From an uncultured Dorea sp. (GTDB taxonomy: Bacteria; Bacillota; Clostridia; Lachnospirales; Lachnospiraceae): DNA of 58,935 bases. Positions 1 through 7,349 of the stretch are shown piece by piece. How positions within the stretch are numbered: position 1 is the first letter of the stretch; each line of letters begins with the position of its first letter. The notes under the pieces were generated by a model that saw only the letters and a list, made by a program, of their open reading frames with translations, was not told where the DNA came from and made no database searches. The position numbers were made by a program, and so were the translations under genes. Location of the stretch: positions 1-58,935 of the forward strand of contig CANTDX010000017.1 in assembly GCA_947652615.1 (NCBI GenBank), in the 5' to 3' direction.

Positions 1-54
1 GGGTAATTCCTTACTGGCTGTAAGGGAGATTAACCATAAATATATTGTAGTAGG

Positions 55-444
55 GTGAATACAGAAGATTATGATCTGATCCAAGGTTACCGGGCAGATG
101 ACAGCTATACGCAGGTGATTGAAGCTTTTTTGATGAATCAGATCAATACTTATGAAGTAGAACGGCTCTTCTATAAAGGTGATCTGGGGAATCAGATTTT
201 CTTAAAATCTCAGAGAGCGTTCGAGCATATTGAATGGATCGACTCTTATGAAGTGACTCTGAGAGAAGAGGATAAGAAGGCAGATCTGTATGCAAGAAGA
301 GAAGTGAACAGATTCCTGACAGGGCGGATGAGGGCGATATTGATCGATGGCTTCTCTGTTCCGGGGATCACAGCCCGATATGCAATACAGAATCATTTGC
401 AGTATCAGAAAGGAAGAGGGGGATATGCAGATGCCGGCTTATGA
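55..444 (+). CDS. DUF3990-type protein, C-terminal part, probably broken
   Basis: The reading frame gives 129 residues from a GTG start and contains the block GYRADDSY followed by GDLGNQIFLKSQRAFEHIEW, which I recognise from the C-terminal half of DUF3990-like proteins (a family distantly resembling ADP-ribosyltransferase folds, often found in toxin-like pairs). The N-terminal half of the domain is missing. The frame is closed by a TAA at 37-39, while the frame starting at base 2 stays open to the TGA at 56-58 and could encode the residues just upstream. A one-base frameshift near the GGG at 53-55, or simple truncation, would explain this. There is no good ribosome binding site before the GTG. 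It overlaps the next gene by 20 nt. Probably a pseudogene or a fragment; function is not known. Confidence 0.55.
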   Translation: MNTEDYDLIQGYRADDSYTQVIEAFLMNQINTYEVERLFYKGDLGNQIFLKSQRAFEHIEWIDSYEVTLREEDKKADLYARREVNRFLTGRMRAILIDGFSVPGITARYAIQNHLQYQKGRGGYADAGL

Positions 445-850
445 TGAGGCTTATCTGGACAGTATGATCCAGAAGACCAGATATCTTTTTAAATTAATAG
501 CGAGGAACTGTGATCGGGTATTTGATGTGATTAGGGAGTATATGGAGGGGGAGTACCGGGAGCGCATGGACGACGGGAATCCCCTCTATCTAAATAAGAC
601 GCCGAAGCAGATCTTGGGGAGCCTGGGGATCCGTATCGAGAATGATGAGGAGATCAGCGAGGCTTATGATGAATTCATCCTGGAATGGATGGCGGATATC
701 TACACGTACATGCAGTGGAAATGGAATCTGCCGTCGAAGGATATCGTGCAAGGGGTAGGACCGGCAGAATTGTATGGGAAATATTATCCTCTGCATGAGG
801 CTTCGATCGAGAATGGGGCGGATAAATTGAGAAAGTTTGTTGTGAAGTAG
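425..850 (+). CDS. Partner protein of a DUF3990-type gene, hypothetical
   Basis: This 141-residue soluble protein starts at an ATG preceded by AGGAAGAGGGGG, inside the last 20 nt of the preceding DUF3990-type frame, so the two were translationally coupled. An in-frame upstream ATG at 347 exists, but the strong Shine-Dalgarno supports 425. The sequence begins PAYDEAYLDSM and contains GNPLYL, EFILEWMADIYTYMQWKWN and a C-terminal YYPLHEASIENGADK block. That pattern recurs in small proteins I associate with DUF3990 neighbours in Firmicutes. No catalytic motif is visible. The pair behaves like a toxin-antitoxin-style or accessory cassette, but which member would be the toxin cannot be told from the sequence. 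Confidence 0.65.
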   Translation: MQMPAYDEAYLDSMIQKTRYLFKLIARNCDRVFDVIREYMEGEYRERMDDGNPLYLNKTPKQILGSLGIRIENDEEISEAYDEFILEWMADIYTYMQWKWNLPSKDIVQGVGPAELYGKYYPLHEASIENGADKLRKFVVK

Positions 851-1012
851 AAAAGGGGTAATATTGTTGAAGCGGTTTCATGTAACCGTTCCGCTCAATA
901 TCCTGAATGAGCTGGTTGATCCGCTTTCCCTGTTAGAATTTATAGAATACCGATCGGCAAGGTCTACCATCAGCCCTGGAACGAACTCTTACCGGAAAGG
1001 ATGTAATAAGCT

Positions 1013-2086
1013 ATGGCAGGATCATTTTTTTCAATTCTTTGTGAAGCATTTCCCCAAAGTAATATCCGGATCACAGGTGCGAACGGCAATACGATCATAG
1101 AGCAGGAGTATTTCTCGGATAGAAAGAATCATAGTGATGATCTCTTCAGCATCTCAAGACCCCTTACCTTGAACCGTCAGCTTACCCTGTCAGTTCGGGC
1201 GAATGCGTACAAGGACGAGGATGAGGTAGGCAGGATGCTGGACGGCATAATCAGTATGGCGGGTTCGCATTACAAAGGCGCCAGGAAAAGAGAGCATGAA
1301 GATAATGAAGAGAAAAGGCTGTTGAGGACACTTCTCTATGCGGATTCAATGGAGATGCACATCTACGCGGTTCTTCTGGCAGAAAAATTAAAAAAAGAGA
1401 TGGCGCTTGAACGGGTGGTCTGTGTGATCGAATGCAGGTATGGCGAGACGGATGATATGAAGAATCTGATCAAACGGTATAGGAAGACGTCGCCGCAGGA
1501 TATCTGCGAATCTGTGGAAGAGGGGAGGATCATCCTGTGTAAATATATTCCGGATGCCAGGGAGACGATAAAGGATCAGTGTAATGAATATTTTCAGGGG
1601 GTCCAAATGCTGATATCTGAAAAGTTCGGGTATGTTCCGCAGATCTATATCGGCGCCATGGTGAGGCAGGCGGAAGAATACAGATTCAGCCTGAATGCTG
1701 CGCTGACAACGAAACGGGCAGTGGGGGAGATCCGCAGCGGAGGCAGAAGGGCGCACAATATCTTCTATGCCGAAGATTATCTTGTTGAATATACCTTTTA
1801 TAATACCGATCAGGAGACACTGGAACATTTTCTTGGCGCATATGCAGAGAAGCTTCGGAAAGAGCCGGAATTGGTGAAGACGGCAAAGATACTGCTGGAG
1901 AACGGAATGAATATCAGTCATGCGTCAAAGTACGGTTATGTCCATAGAAATACGATGATGCTGCATGTGAGAAAATTGTGCGGTCTTTTAAAAATTGATC
2001 CTATGAATTATGACGGGGATAAATTCTTACTGATGTTGATCTGTGAGTATTTCGCGGCTTATGATACGCAGATTGCTCCGTGCTGA
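1013..2086 (+). CDS. CdaR/PucR-type transcriptional regulator
   Basis: A 357-residue protein with a C-terminal PucR-type helix-turn-helix around residues 290-345 (motifs TAKILLENGMNISHASKYG and VHRNTMMLHVRKL), the signature of regulators related to CdaR and PucR. The middle part (about residues 90-280) resembles the degenerate GGDEF-like domain of that family. The N-terminal 80 residues are short for a sugar-diacid recognition domain. The ATG at 1013 follows GGAAAGG; a TAA at 1007-1009 closes the frame upstream. It ends 204 nt before a TRAP transporter operon on the same strand, with a terminator-like hairpin between. By position it is a likely regulator of that operon; its ligand is unknown. 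Confidence 0.8.
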   Translation: MAGSFFSILCEAFPQSNIRITGANGNTIIEQEYFSDRKNHSDDLFSISRPLTLNRQLTLSVRANAYKDEDEVGRMLDGIISMAGSHYKGARKREHEDNEEKRLLRTLLYADSMEMHIYAVLLAEKLKKEMALERVVCVIECRYGETDDMKNLIKRYRKTSPQDICESVEEGRIILCKYIPDARETIKDQCNEYFQGVQMLISEKFGYVPQIYIGAMVRQAEEYRFSLNAALTTKRAVGEIRSGGRRAHNIFYAEDYLVEYTFYNTDQETLEHFLGAYAEKLRKEPELVKTAKILLENGMNISHASKYGYVHRNTMMLHVRKLCGLLKIDPMNYDGDKFLLMLICEYFAAYDTQIAPC

Positions 2087-2110
2087 TATTCTCGTGCAAG
2101 CAGGATATGT

Positions 2111-2139
2111 GTTGTGTGCACAATTTTATGATATGATAT
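2111..2139 (+). promoter_or_regulatory. Candidate promoter with a small palindrome upstream of the TRAP operon
   Basis: TTGTGT (2111-2116) and GATATT (2134-2139) are separated by 17 nt and could be a weak promoter. The -35 lies in a short inverted repeat TTGTG-TG-CACAA (2111-2122), which could be an operator. This promoter would sit upstream of the hairpin at 2160-2206, so the hairpin could act as an attenuator as well as a terminator. Sequence-only evidence, low confidence. Confidence 0.25.
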
Positions 2140-2159
2140 TGTTGGGCTATGATATTTAT

Positions 2160-2211
2160 AACTCCCGTTGTTTTTGTGTAAAATATATACAGAAACAGCG
2201 GGAGTTTTCTT
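2160..2211 (+). terminator. Intrinsic terminator or attenuator before dctP
   Basis: AACTCCCGTTGTTT (2160-2173) pairs with AAACAGCGGGAGTT (2193-2206) through a stem of about 14 bp with one G-T wobble. The run TTTTCTT follows at 2205-2211. It lies 74 nt after the regulator gene and 80 nt before the TRAP solute-binding protein, so it can end the regulator transcript and limit read-through into the transporter operon. Confidence 0.7.
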
Positions 2212-2290
2212 GAATAATTGTTGAAAAGATACAAATAATTCAAACAATTAATCGAGCAGACGAACAAAAACAAATATCATAGGAGGGAAA

Positions 2291-3367
2291 ATGATGATGA
2301 AGAAAAGACTGGCAATGATTACAGCGATTATGTTGGCGGCAGGTACGGTGCTTGTTGGATGCAAAGGATCGGACGCATCTACCGGCAGCAGTACAGCTTC
2401 AAAGGACGAGGGAGGCAAAAGCGCCTCCGAAGGATCGGATAACGGGATGGTCCTTCGCCTGGGACATGTAGTTGCGGACGGGAATTCTCTGGACAAGGGG
2501 CTTGATAAGTTTGCCGAGCTTGTGGAGGAGAAGTCGGAAGGTTCGCTTACGATCGAAGTTTATCCCAATTCTGAGCTGGGAGATAATACGGCGATGGCAG
2601 AACAGCTCCAAATGGGGACACTCGATATGATGGCTCCGTCCACGGCTGCGCTCAGCGGTTTCACATCTGCAATGTCGGTATTCGATGTTCCGTATCTGTT
2701 CAAGAACGAGGCGGCGGCAGAAGAGATACTGGACGGGGAGATCGGCCAGGATGTGGCGTCCGCGCTGGAAGAGTCGGGGTTCCATGTGCTGTCGTATATG
2801 ACCCAGGGGTGGAGGAATCTTACATGTAAGAAAGAGGTGACTGCTCCGGAGGATATGAAGGGAATCAAGATCCGTACCATGGACAGCCAGTATCATATGC
2901 AGCATTTTAATGCGTTTGGTGCATCTGCGACGCCGATGGCGATGTCAGAGGTGTATACGGCGCTTCAGCAGGGGACGATCGACGCACAGGAGAATCCGTA
3001 TACGAATATTGTAAATTCCCGTTTTTATGAGGTTCAGGATTATGTGGTGGAGACACAGCATATCTATGACGCTGATCCGCTGATGGTTTCAACCATTACC
3101 TGGGGCAAGCTTTCGGACGACCAGAAATCTATCTTAGAAGAGGCGGCAAAAGAAGCAACCGTATGGGAACGTGAAGAAGTGCTGAAGGATGTTGATAAGG
3201 ACAAGCAGTCGATCCTTGATTCCGGCACGAAGATCATTGAGCTTACGGAAGATCAGAGAGCGTCGTTCCGTGAGGCGGCGCAGGAGGTGTATGATTCTTT
3301 TGAAGCGGCGGCTTCCGGCAATAAGGAGCTGATCGGGCAGATCGAGGCGGTTAACGACGAGAAATAA
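2291..3367 (+). CDS. dctP: TRAP transporter solute-binding protein DctP
   Basis: A 358-residue periplasmic-type (here membrane-tethered) binding protein. Residues 1-25 are a signal with the lipobox LVGCKG, so it should be lipid-anchored on the outer face. The mature part has the DctP fold markers YPNSELGDN, GWRNLTCKK, PEDMKGIKIR and QENPYTNI. The Arg of GIKIR, about residue 195, is the conserved carboxylate-binding Arg of TRAP binding proteins, so the ligand is an organic acid. ATG 2291 follows AGGAGGG; two further ATGs follow directly. It leads the operon dctPQM-esterase-larA. Given the downstream lactate-racemase-family enzyme and glycerate kinase, a 2-hydroxy acid is the likely ligand (inference). 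Confidence 0.92.
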   Translation: MMMKKRLAMITAIMLAAGTVLVGCKGSDASTGSSTASKDEGGKSASEGSDNGMVLRLGHVVADGNSLDKGLDKFAELVEEKSEGSLTIEVYPNSELGDNTAMAEQLQMGTLDMMAPSTAALSGFTSAMSVFDVPYLFKNEAAAEEILDGEIGQDVASALEESGFHVLSYMTQGWRNLTCKKEVTAPEDMKGIKIRTMDSQYHMQHFNAFGASATPMAMSEVYTALQQGTIDAQENPYTNIVNSRFYEVQDYVVETQHIYDADPLMVSTITWGKLSDDQKSILEEAAKEATVWEREEVLKDVDKDKQSILDSGTKIIELTEDQRASFREAAQEVYDSFEAAASGNKELIGQIEAVNDEK

Positions 3368-3426
3368 TAGATGAAAAGAATAGGGGAGGTATGTACTCCC
3401 CTGTTCTATATGGAAGGAGGATAGAT

Positions 3427-3921
3427 ATGGGGAAGAAAGCTCCCTGGTATGATAATATCGAGAAAGCGGTCATTATCGTACTGTTTATAATAATGACGGT
3501 TATATTGTTTGTGAATGTGGTAACCAGGTTCGGGTTTGGTTATACTGCTTCCTGGACGGAGCAGGCGGCCCGCATCCTGTTCACCTGGATGACATTTTGC
3601 GGAGTAAGTCTGGCAGGACTCGAGGGAGCACATCTCCAGGTTACGGTCATAACCATGATACTTGGAGAGAAAAGGGGGAAACTGGCGTTTATCGCCGGGG
3701 ATATCATCTGCGTGATATTCGGCCTGTTCTTAAGCTATAAGATATTTGCCGTGATGCGTAATACGATGCTTACGAATCAGACGTTTCCGGCGATTCCCTG
3801 GCTTCCTACATGGGTATTGTATCTGGCGGGAGTGCTTGGAACGCTGGGATTCTCAGTCCGTATTATCGAAAGAGAAGTCCGCAGTATCCGCGGAGCTAAG
3901 AAGGAGGTGGAGGAAGCTTGA
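3427..3921 (+). CDS. dctQ: TRAP transporter small membrane subunit DctQ
   Basis: A 164-residue protein with four predicted membrane segments and the family motifs FVNVVTRFGF, TEQAARILFTWMTF and GASLAGLEGAHLQVTV-like (here CGVSLAGLEGAHLQV). It is the small membrane subunit that pairs with DctM in tripartite ATP-independent transporters. I place the start at ATG 3427, just behind GGAAGGAGGATAG, and not at the upstream start at 3391. The stop overlaps the TTG start of dctM (TTGA), which indicates translational coupling. Confidence 0.9.
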   Translation: MGKKAPWYDNIEKAVIIVLFIIMTVILFVNVVTRFGFGYTASWTEQAARILFTWMTFCGVSLAGLEGAHLQVTVITMILGEKRGKLAFIAGDIICVIFGLFLSYKIFAVMRNTMLTNQTFPAIPWLPTWVLYLAGVLGTLGFSVRIIEREVRSIRGAKKEVEEA

Positions 3922-5207
3922 TCGGTGTACTGATTCTTACATTATTGATTCTATTGTTTCTGACGGTTCCGATCTTCGCGGCGCTGGCGCTCTCGGCGTT
4001 GGTTGTGTTCGCGATCTATTTTCCGGGACAGGGGATGGATCTGATGCTTGCCCAGTCGATGGTGAAAAGCTGTGATTCATTTCCGCTGATGGCGATCCCG
4101 TTCTTCATGCTGGTCGGTACTTTGATGTCCAAAGGGGGACTGGCAAAGAAGCTGGTTGACATTGCAGAGGCGTTCACAGGGAATTCGGCGGGAGGACTTG
4201 GAACGGCGGCGATCGTTGCAAGTATGCTGTTTGCCGCGATCTCAGGTTCCGGACCGGCAACTGCGGCGGCGATCGGCGGGATCATGATTCCGGCCATGGC
4301 CAAGCAGGGATACGGGAAAGAATATTCGGCGTCGCTGCTTGCGGCCGGTTCTACGATCGGCCCGGTTATTCCGCCCAGCATTCCAATGATCATGTTTGCG
4401 GTGACGATCGGGTGTTCGACGACTACGCTGTTTATGGCGGGGGTCATTCCGGGGCTTCTGATGGGAGTGGGACTGATCGTCTATAACAAATGGATTTCGA
4501 AGAGGAAGGACTACAGGGGCGAAAGCCTGTCCGAAGAGAAAGGCGCTAAGGCGAAGACCATCAAAGAGGGTATCTGGGCGCTGCTCATGCCGGTGATCGT
4601 GCTGGGAGGTATCTATTCCGGTATCTTTACACCGACAGAATCGGCGGTAGTAGGTGTCGTCTATTCTCTGGCAGTGAGCAAGTTCATCTATAAGACGCTT
4701 ACCTGGCAGGGACTTAAGGAATCTCTGGTTGACGCCGCGATCACATCGGCTACCATCATGATATTATTCGGCGGTGCGAATACCTTCGGAAGGATTCTCA
4801 CGCTGGGGGATATTCCGGCTACGATCGCAGGCGGGATTCTATCTGTTACGAGCAGCAAGATCGTTATTATGATATTGATCAATCTGATTCTCTTAGTGGT
4901 AGGTATGTTTATTGATACCAATTCCAGCGTGATCTTATTTGCACCGATTGTTGTTCCGCTGCTGACACAGCTTGGCTATCATGAGATTTTTATCGGTGTC
5001 ATGATGGTTGTCAATCTCTGCATAGGCATGCTGACGCCGCCCCTTGGCCCGAATCTCTTCATCACTATGAGGATCGGCGGGGTATCGCTTGAGAAGACGC
5101 TGCCGAGCGCCCTGGCAACAATTGTGATCCTGTACATTGTGCTGGCGGTTATGATCATATTTCCGGAGCTTGTACTGTGCCTTCCAAGGTTGTTGGGGAT
5201 GATATAG
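3918..5207 (+). CDS. dctM: TRAP transporter large permease DctM
   Basis: A 429-residue, strongly hydrophobic protein with about twelve membrane segments. Family hallmarks include FMLVGTLMSKGGLAKKLVD, AAISGSGPATAAAIG, GPVIPPSIPMIMFA and LTPPLGPNLF. It forms the translocation channel that, with DctQ and the DctP lipoprotein, imports an organic acid using a cation gradient. It starts at TTG 3918, overlapping the dctQ stop, behind AAGGAGGTGG. Length and motifs are those of a complete, intact permease. The esterase gene follows 12 nt later. Confidence 0.93.
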   Translation: MIGVLILTLLILLFLTVPIFAALALSALVVFAIYFPGQGMDLMLAQSMVKSCDSFPLMAIPFFMLVGTLMSKGGLAKKLVDIAEAFTGNSAGGLGTAAIVASMLFAAISGSGPATAAAIGGIMIPAMAKQGYGKEYSASLLAAGSTIGPVIPPSIPMIMFAVTIGCSTTTLFMAGVIPGLLMGVGLIVYNKWISKRKDYRGESLSEEKGAKAKTIKEGIWALLMPVIVLGGIYSGIFTPTESAVVGVVYSLAVSKFIYKTLTWQGLKESLVDAAITSATIMILFGGANTFGRILTLGDIPATIAGGILSVTSSKIVIMILINLILLVVGMFIDTNSSVILFAPIVVPLLTQLGYHEIFIGVMMVVNLCIGMLTPPLGPNLFITMRIGGVSLEKTLPSALATIVILYIVLAVMIIFPELVLCLPRLLGMI

Positions 5208-5219
5208 GAGGATTCTATT

Positions 5220-5972
5220 ATGTATATTGCAACTGAATTAGATGTAAACGGACGGCTTTTGAGAGGAAATGTCAGGATGCCGGACAAGGAAGGAAGATTT
5301 CCTACGATCATATTTTTACATGGGTTCACGGTATGGAAGACAGGGCCGCAGAGGTTATATGAAGAATTTGCAAGAGAGGCGGTAAAGGCAGGATTCTGTG
5401 TGATCCGGTATGATTTTTATGGAACCGGGGAGAGTGACGGGGATTTCCATGAGATGACTCTCGGGAGCGAAATGAATGAGACGGAAGCGATCTATCGGTG
5501 GGCGGCCGGGCAGGATTATGTTGACAGCGGGAAGCTGTTCCTGGGCGGACACAGTATGGGAGCGTTGATTGCGGTTCTGGAGGCGCCAAGGCTCCAGCCG
5601 GCAGGTATATTTGGATGGGCTACGGCGCTTACGATGGCTTTTCAGGCCGGGCAGAGGACAAGGAATATGAACGGTCCGACGAAGCGTGGATGGGATATTG
5701 ACGGGCTGGAACTTTCCAGGGAATTTATGGAGGAGATCTGCGGCATGGATTTTCAAGAGATGGCAAGGGGCTATGAGAGGCCGGTGCTTTTGATCCATGG
5801 AACGAATGACACGGATATTCCGGTGGAAAGCTCTTATATGCTGAGAAATATTTATGGAGATTGCTGTGAGCTTGCGGTTATAGAGGGGGCGAACCATCGT
5901 TTCCTGTCCCTTAAGTGGAAACAGGAGGTGTATGAGAAAACTCTTACATTTATCAGGAATCATCTGAGTTAA
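5220..5972 (+). CDS. Alpha/beta hydrolase, Est1E-like esterase
   Basis: A 250-residue cytosolic hydrolase without a signal peptide. The nucleophile elbow GGHSMGA supplies Ser, GTNDTDIP the acid, and GANHRF the His; HGF near residue 36 forms the oxyanion hole. Overall layout (FLHGFT, RYDFYGTGESDG, GGHSMG, LLIHGTND) is that of the cinnamoyl/feruloyl esterase group typified by Est1E. It lies 12 nt behind dctM and 18 nt ahead of the LarA homologue, so it likely acts on the imported compound, for example an ester of a hydroxy acid. The substrate is an inference from context only. Confidence 0.8.
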   Translation: MYIATELDVNGRLLRGNVRMPDKEGRFPTIIFLHGFTVWKTGPQRLYEEFAREAVKAGFCVIRYDFYGTGESDGDFHEMTLGSEMNETEAIYRWAAGQDYVDSGKLFLGGHSMGALIAVLEAPRLQPAGIFGWATALTMAFQAGQRTRNMNGPTKRGWDIDGLELSREFMEEICGMDFQEMARGYERPVLLIHGTNDTDIPVESSYMLRNIYGDCCELAVIEGANHRFLSLKWKQEVYEKTLTFIRNHLS

Positions 5973-5990
5973 TGGAGGGCAGTATAGTAT

Positions 5991-7274
5991 ATGGAGATAA
6001 GAATTCCTTATGGTAAGACAACTCAATGTCTTCAGATAGAAGAGTGCCAGGTGATAGAATCTAAGCTACGGACGCTTAAGGCCGGCGCAGGCGGGCATAA
6101 GACGGTAAAAGAGGCAATGCTGCATCCATATGGAGGAAAGACATTAAGGGAGATGGCAGAAGGCAAGAGCCGGGCGGTGCTGATCGTCAGTGACCATACA
6201 AGGCCAGTGCCAAGCAAATATATCGTTCCGCATATGCTCTCGGAGATGAGGGAGGGGAATCCGGATCTGGATATTACTCTGTTGGTTGCGACCGGATGTC
6301 ACAGAGGAACGACCGTTGAGGAACTGGAAACGAAGTTAGGGAAGGATATCGTAGAACATGAAAGGATCGTGGTCCATGATTGCGAGGCGTCTCCGTTAGC
6401 TGATATGGGGGAGCTGCCGTCAGGTGCGAGGCTTGTGGTGAATGCGTTGGTAAAGGATGCCGACCTGGTTGTGTCAGAGGGATTTATCGAGCCGCATTTT
6501 TTCGCCGGGTTTTCGGGAGGACGCAAAAGTATTCTGCCGGGAGTGTGCAGCAGAACTACGGTTTTAGGCAATCATTGTGCGGAATTTATTGATGATGAGC
6601 ATGCGTGTATGGGTATACTGGAAGAGAATCCGATCAACCGCGATATGGAGGCGGCAGCAGTCATGGCAGATCTTGCATATATCGTGAATGTTGTCATCAA
6701 TGAAGAGAAGCAGATCGTTGCGGCATTCGCAGGAGAACCGATCGAGGCTCATCATGCAGGCTGCAGATTTCTTGCAAAATACTGTACGGTTGAGCCGGAC
6801 CGGCCGGGAGATATCGTGATCACATCTAATGGCGGCGCACCGCTGGATCAGAATGTGTACCAGGCGGTTAAAGGCATCACGGCTGCAGACCTGGCTGCAG
6901 GAGATCATGCGGTGATCATCATGTGTGCAGAGTGTGCGGACGGTATCGGCGGAGATGTATTCTATCGTGCTTTGTCTGAGTGCGGGAGTGTATCGTTGCT
7001 GCTTGAAGAAATACGAAGAACACCTATGGAAGAAACTGTGCCGGATCAATGGCAGTACCAGATCCTTGCCAAGATCATGGAAAGACATCCGATCATCTTT
7101 GTGACCAGGCGGGAACTTGAAGCAAGGATTACGGCAATGAAGCTTGAATATGCGGATTCGTTGGAGCATGCATTCGTGCGTGCGAGAGAGATAAAGGGAG
7201 AAGACGCTTCTGTTACGGTGATACCGGATGGTGTTTCGATAGTGATCGAGAATAAGTTTAATGACGGACTTTGA
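5991..7274 (+). CDS. larA: Lactate racemase family protein (LarA-like)
   Basis: A 427-residue protein of the LarA/DUF2088 family, nickel-pincer-nucleotide enzymes that racemise or epimerise 2-hydroxy acids. Visible motifs are SDHTRPVPSKYI and ATGCHRGTT near the N-terminus, then FIEPHFFAGFSGGRKSILPG and SNGGAPLDQNVYQAVKG. Members of the family differ in substrate, so lactate is not assured; neighbouring TRAP genes and glycerate kinase point to glycerate or a related acid. The maturation genes larB, larC and larE are not in the window and would be needed for activity. ATG 5991 follows GGAGGGCAG. Last gene of the dctPQM operon. Confidence 0.85.
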   Translation: MEIRIPYGKTTQCLQIEECQVIESKLRTLKAGAGGHKTVKEAMLHPYGGKTLREMAEGKSRAVLIVSDHTRPVPSKYIVPHMLSEMREGNPDLDITLLVATGCHRGTTVEELETKLGKDIVEHERIVVHDCEASPLADMGELPSGARLVVNALVKDADLVVSEGFIEPHFFAGFSGGRKSILPGVCSRTTVLGNHCAEFIDDEHACMGILEENPINRDMEAAAVMADLAYIVNVVINEEKQIVAAFAGEPIEAHHAGCRFLAKYCTVEPDRPGDIVITSNGGAPLDQNVYQAVKGITAADLAAGDHAVIIMCAECADGIGGDVFYRALSECGSVSLLLEEIRRTPMEETVPDQWQYQILAKIMERHPIIFVTRRELEARITAMKLEYADSLEHAFVRAREIKGEDASVTVIPDGVSIVIENKFNDGL

Positions 7275-7309
7275 TACGGAAAGTATATCGCAGAACATCA
7301 TGTGTTTTG

Positions 7310-7318
7310 TGGTATACT
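7310..7318 (+). promoter_or_regulatory. Extended -10 promoter of the fused regulator gene
   Basis: TGGTATACT is an exact TGnTATACT extended -10 element (TATACT at 7313-7318) lying 31 nt upstream of the ATG at 7350. No good -35 is visible at 17 nt, as expected for extended -10 promoters. It gives the regulator and glycerate kinase their own transcript apart from the transporter operon. Confidence 0.55.
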
Positions 7319-7349
7319 TTTTGTTATATGGGTGCGAGGGAGGGGTGTG

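Noticed and set aside
864..1100. 78-residue ORF from a TTG before the first CdaR-type regulator
   Set aside because: It overlaps the regulator in another frame and has no recognisable sequence; the stretch 851-1012 otherwise holds only the regulator's ribosome binding site.
3391..3426. Longer start of DctQ
   Set aside because: The 36-nt extension covers the Shine-Dalgarno of the ATG at 3427 and adds no membrane signal.
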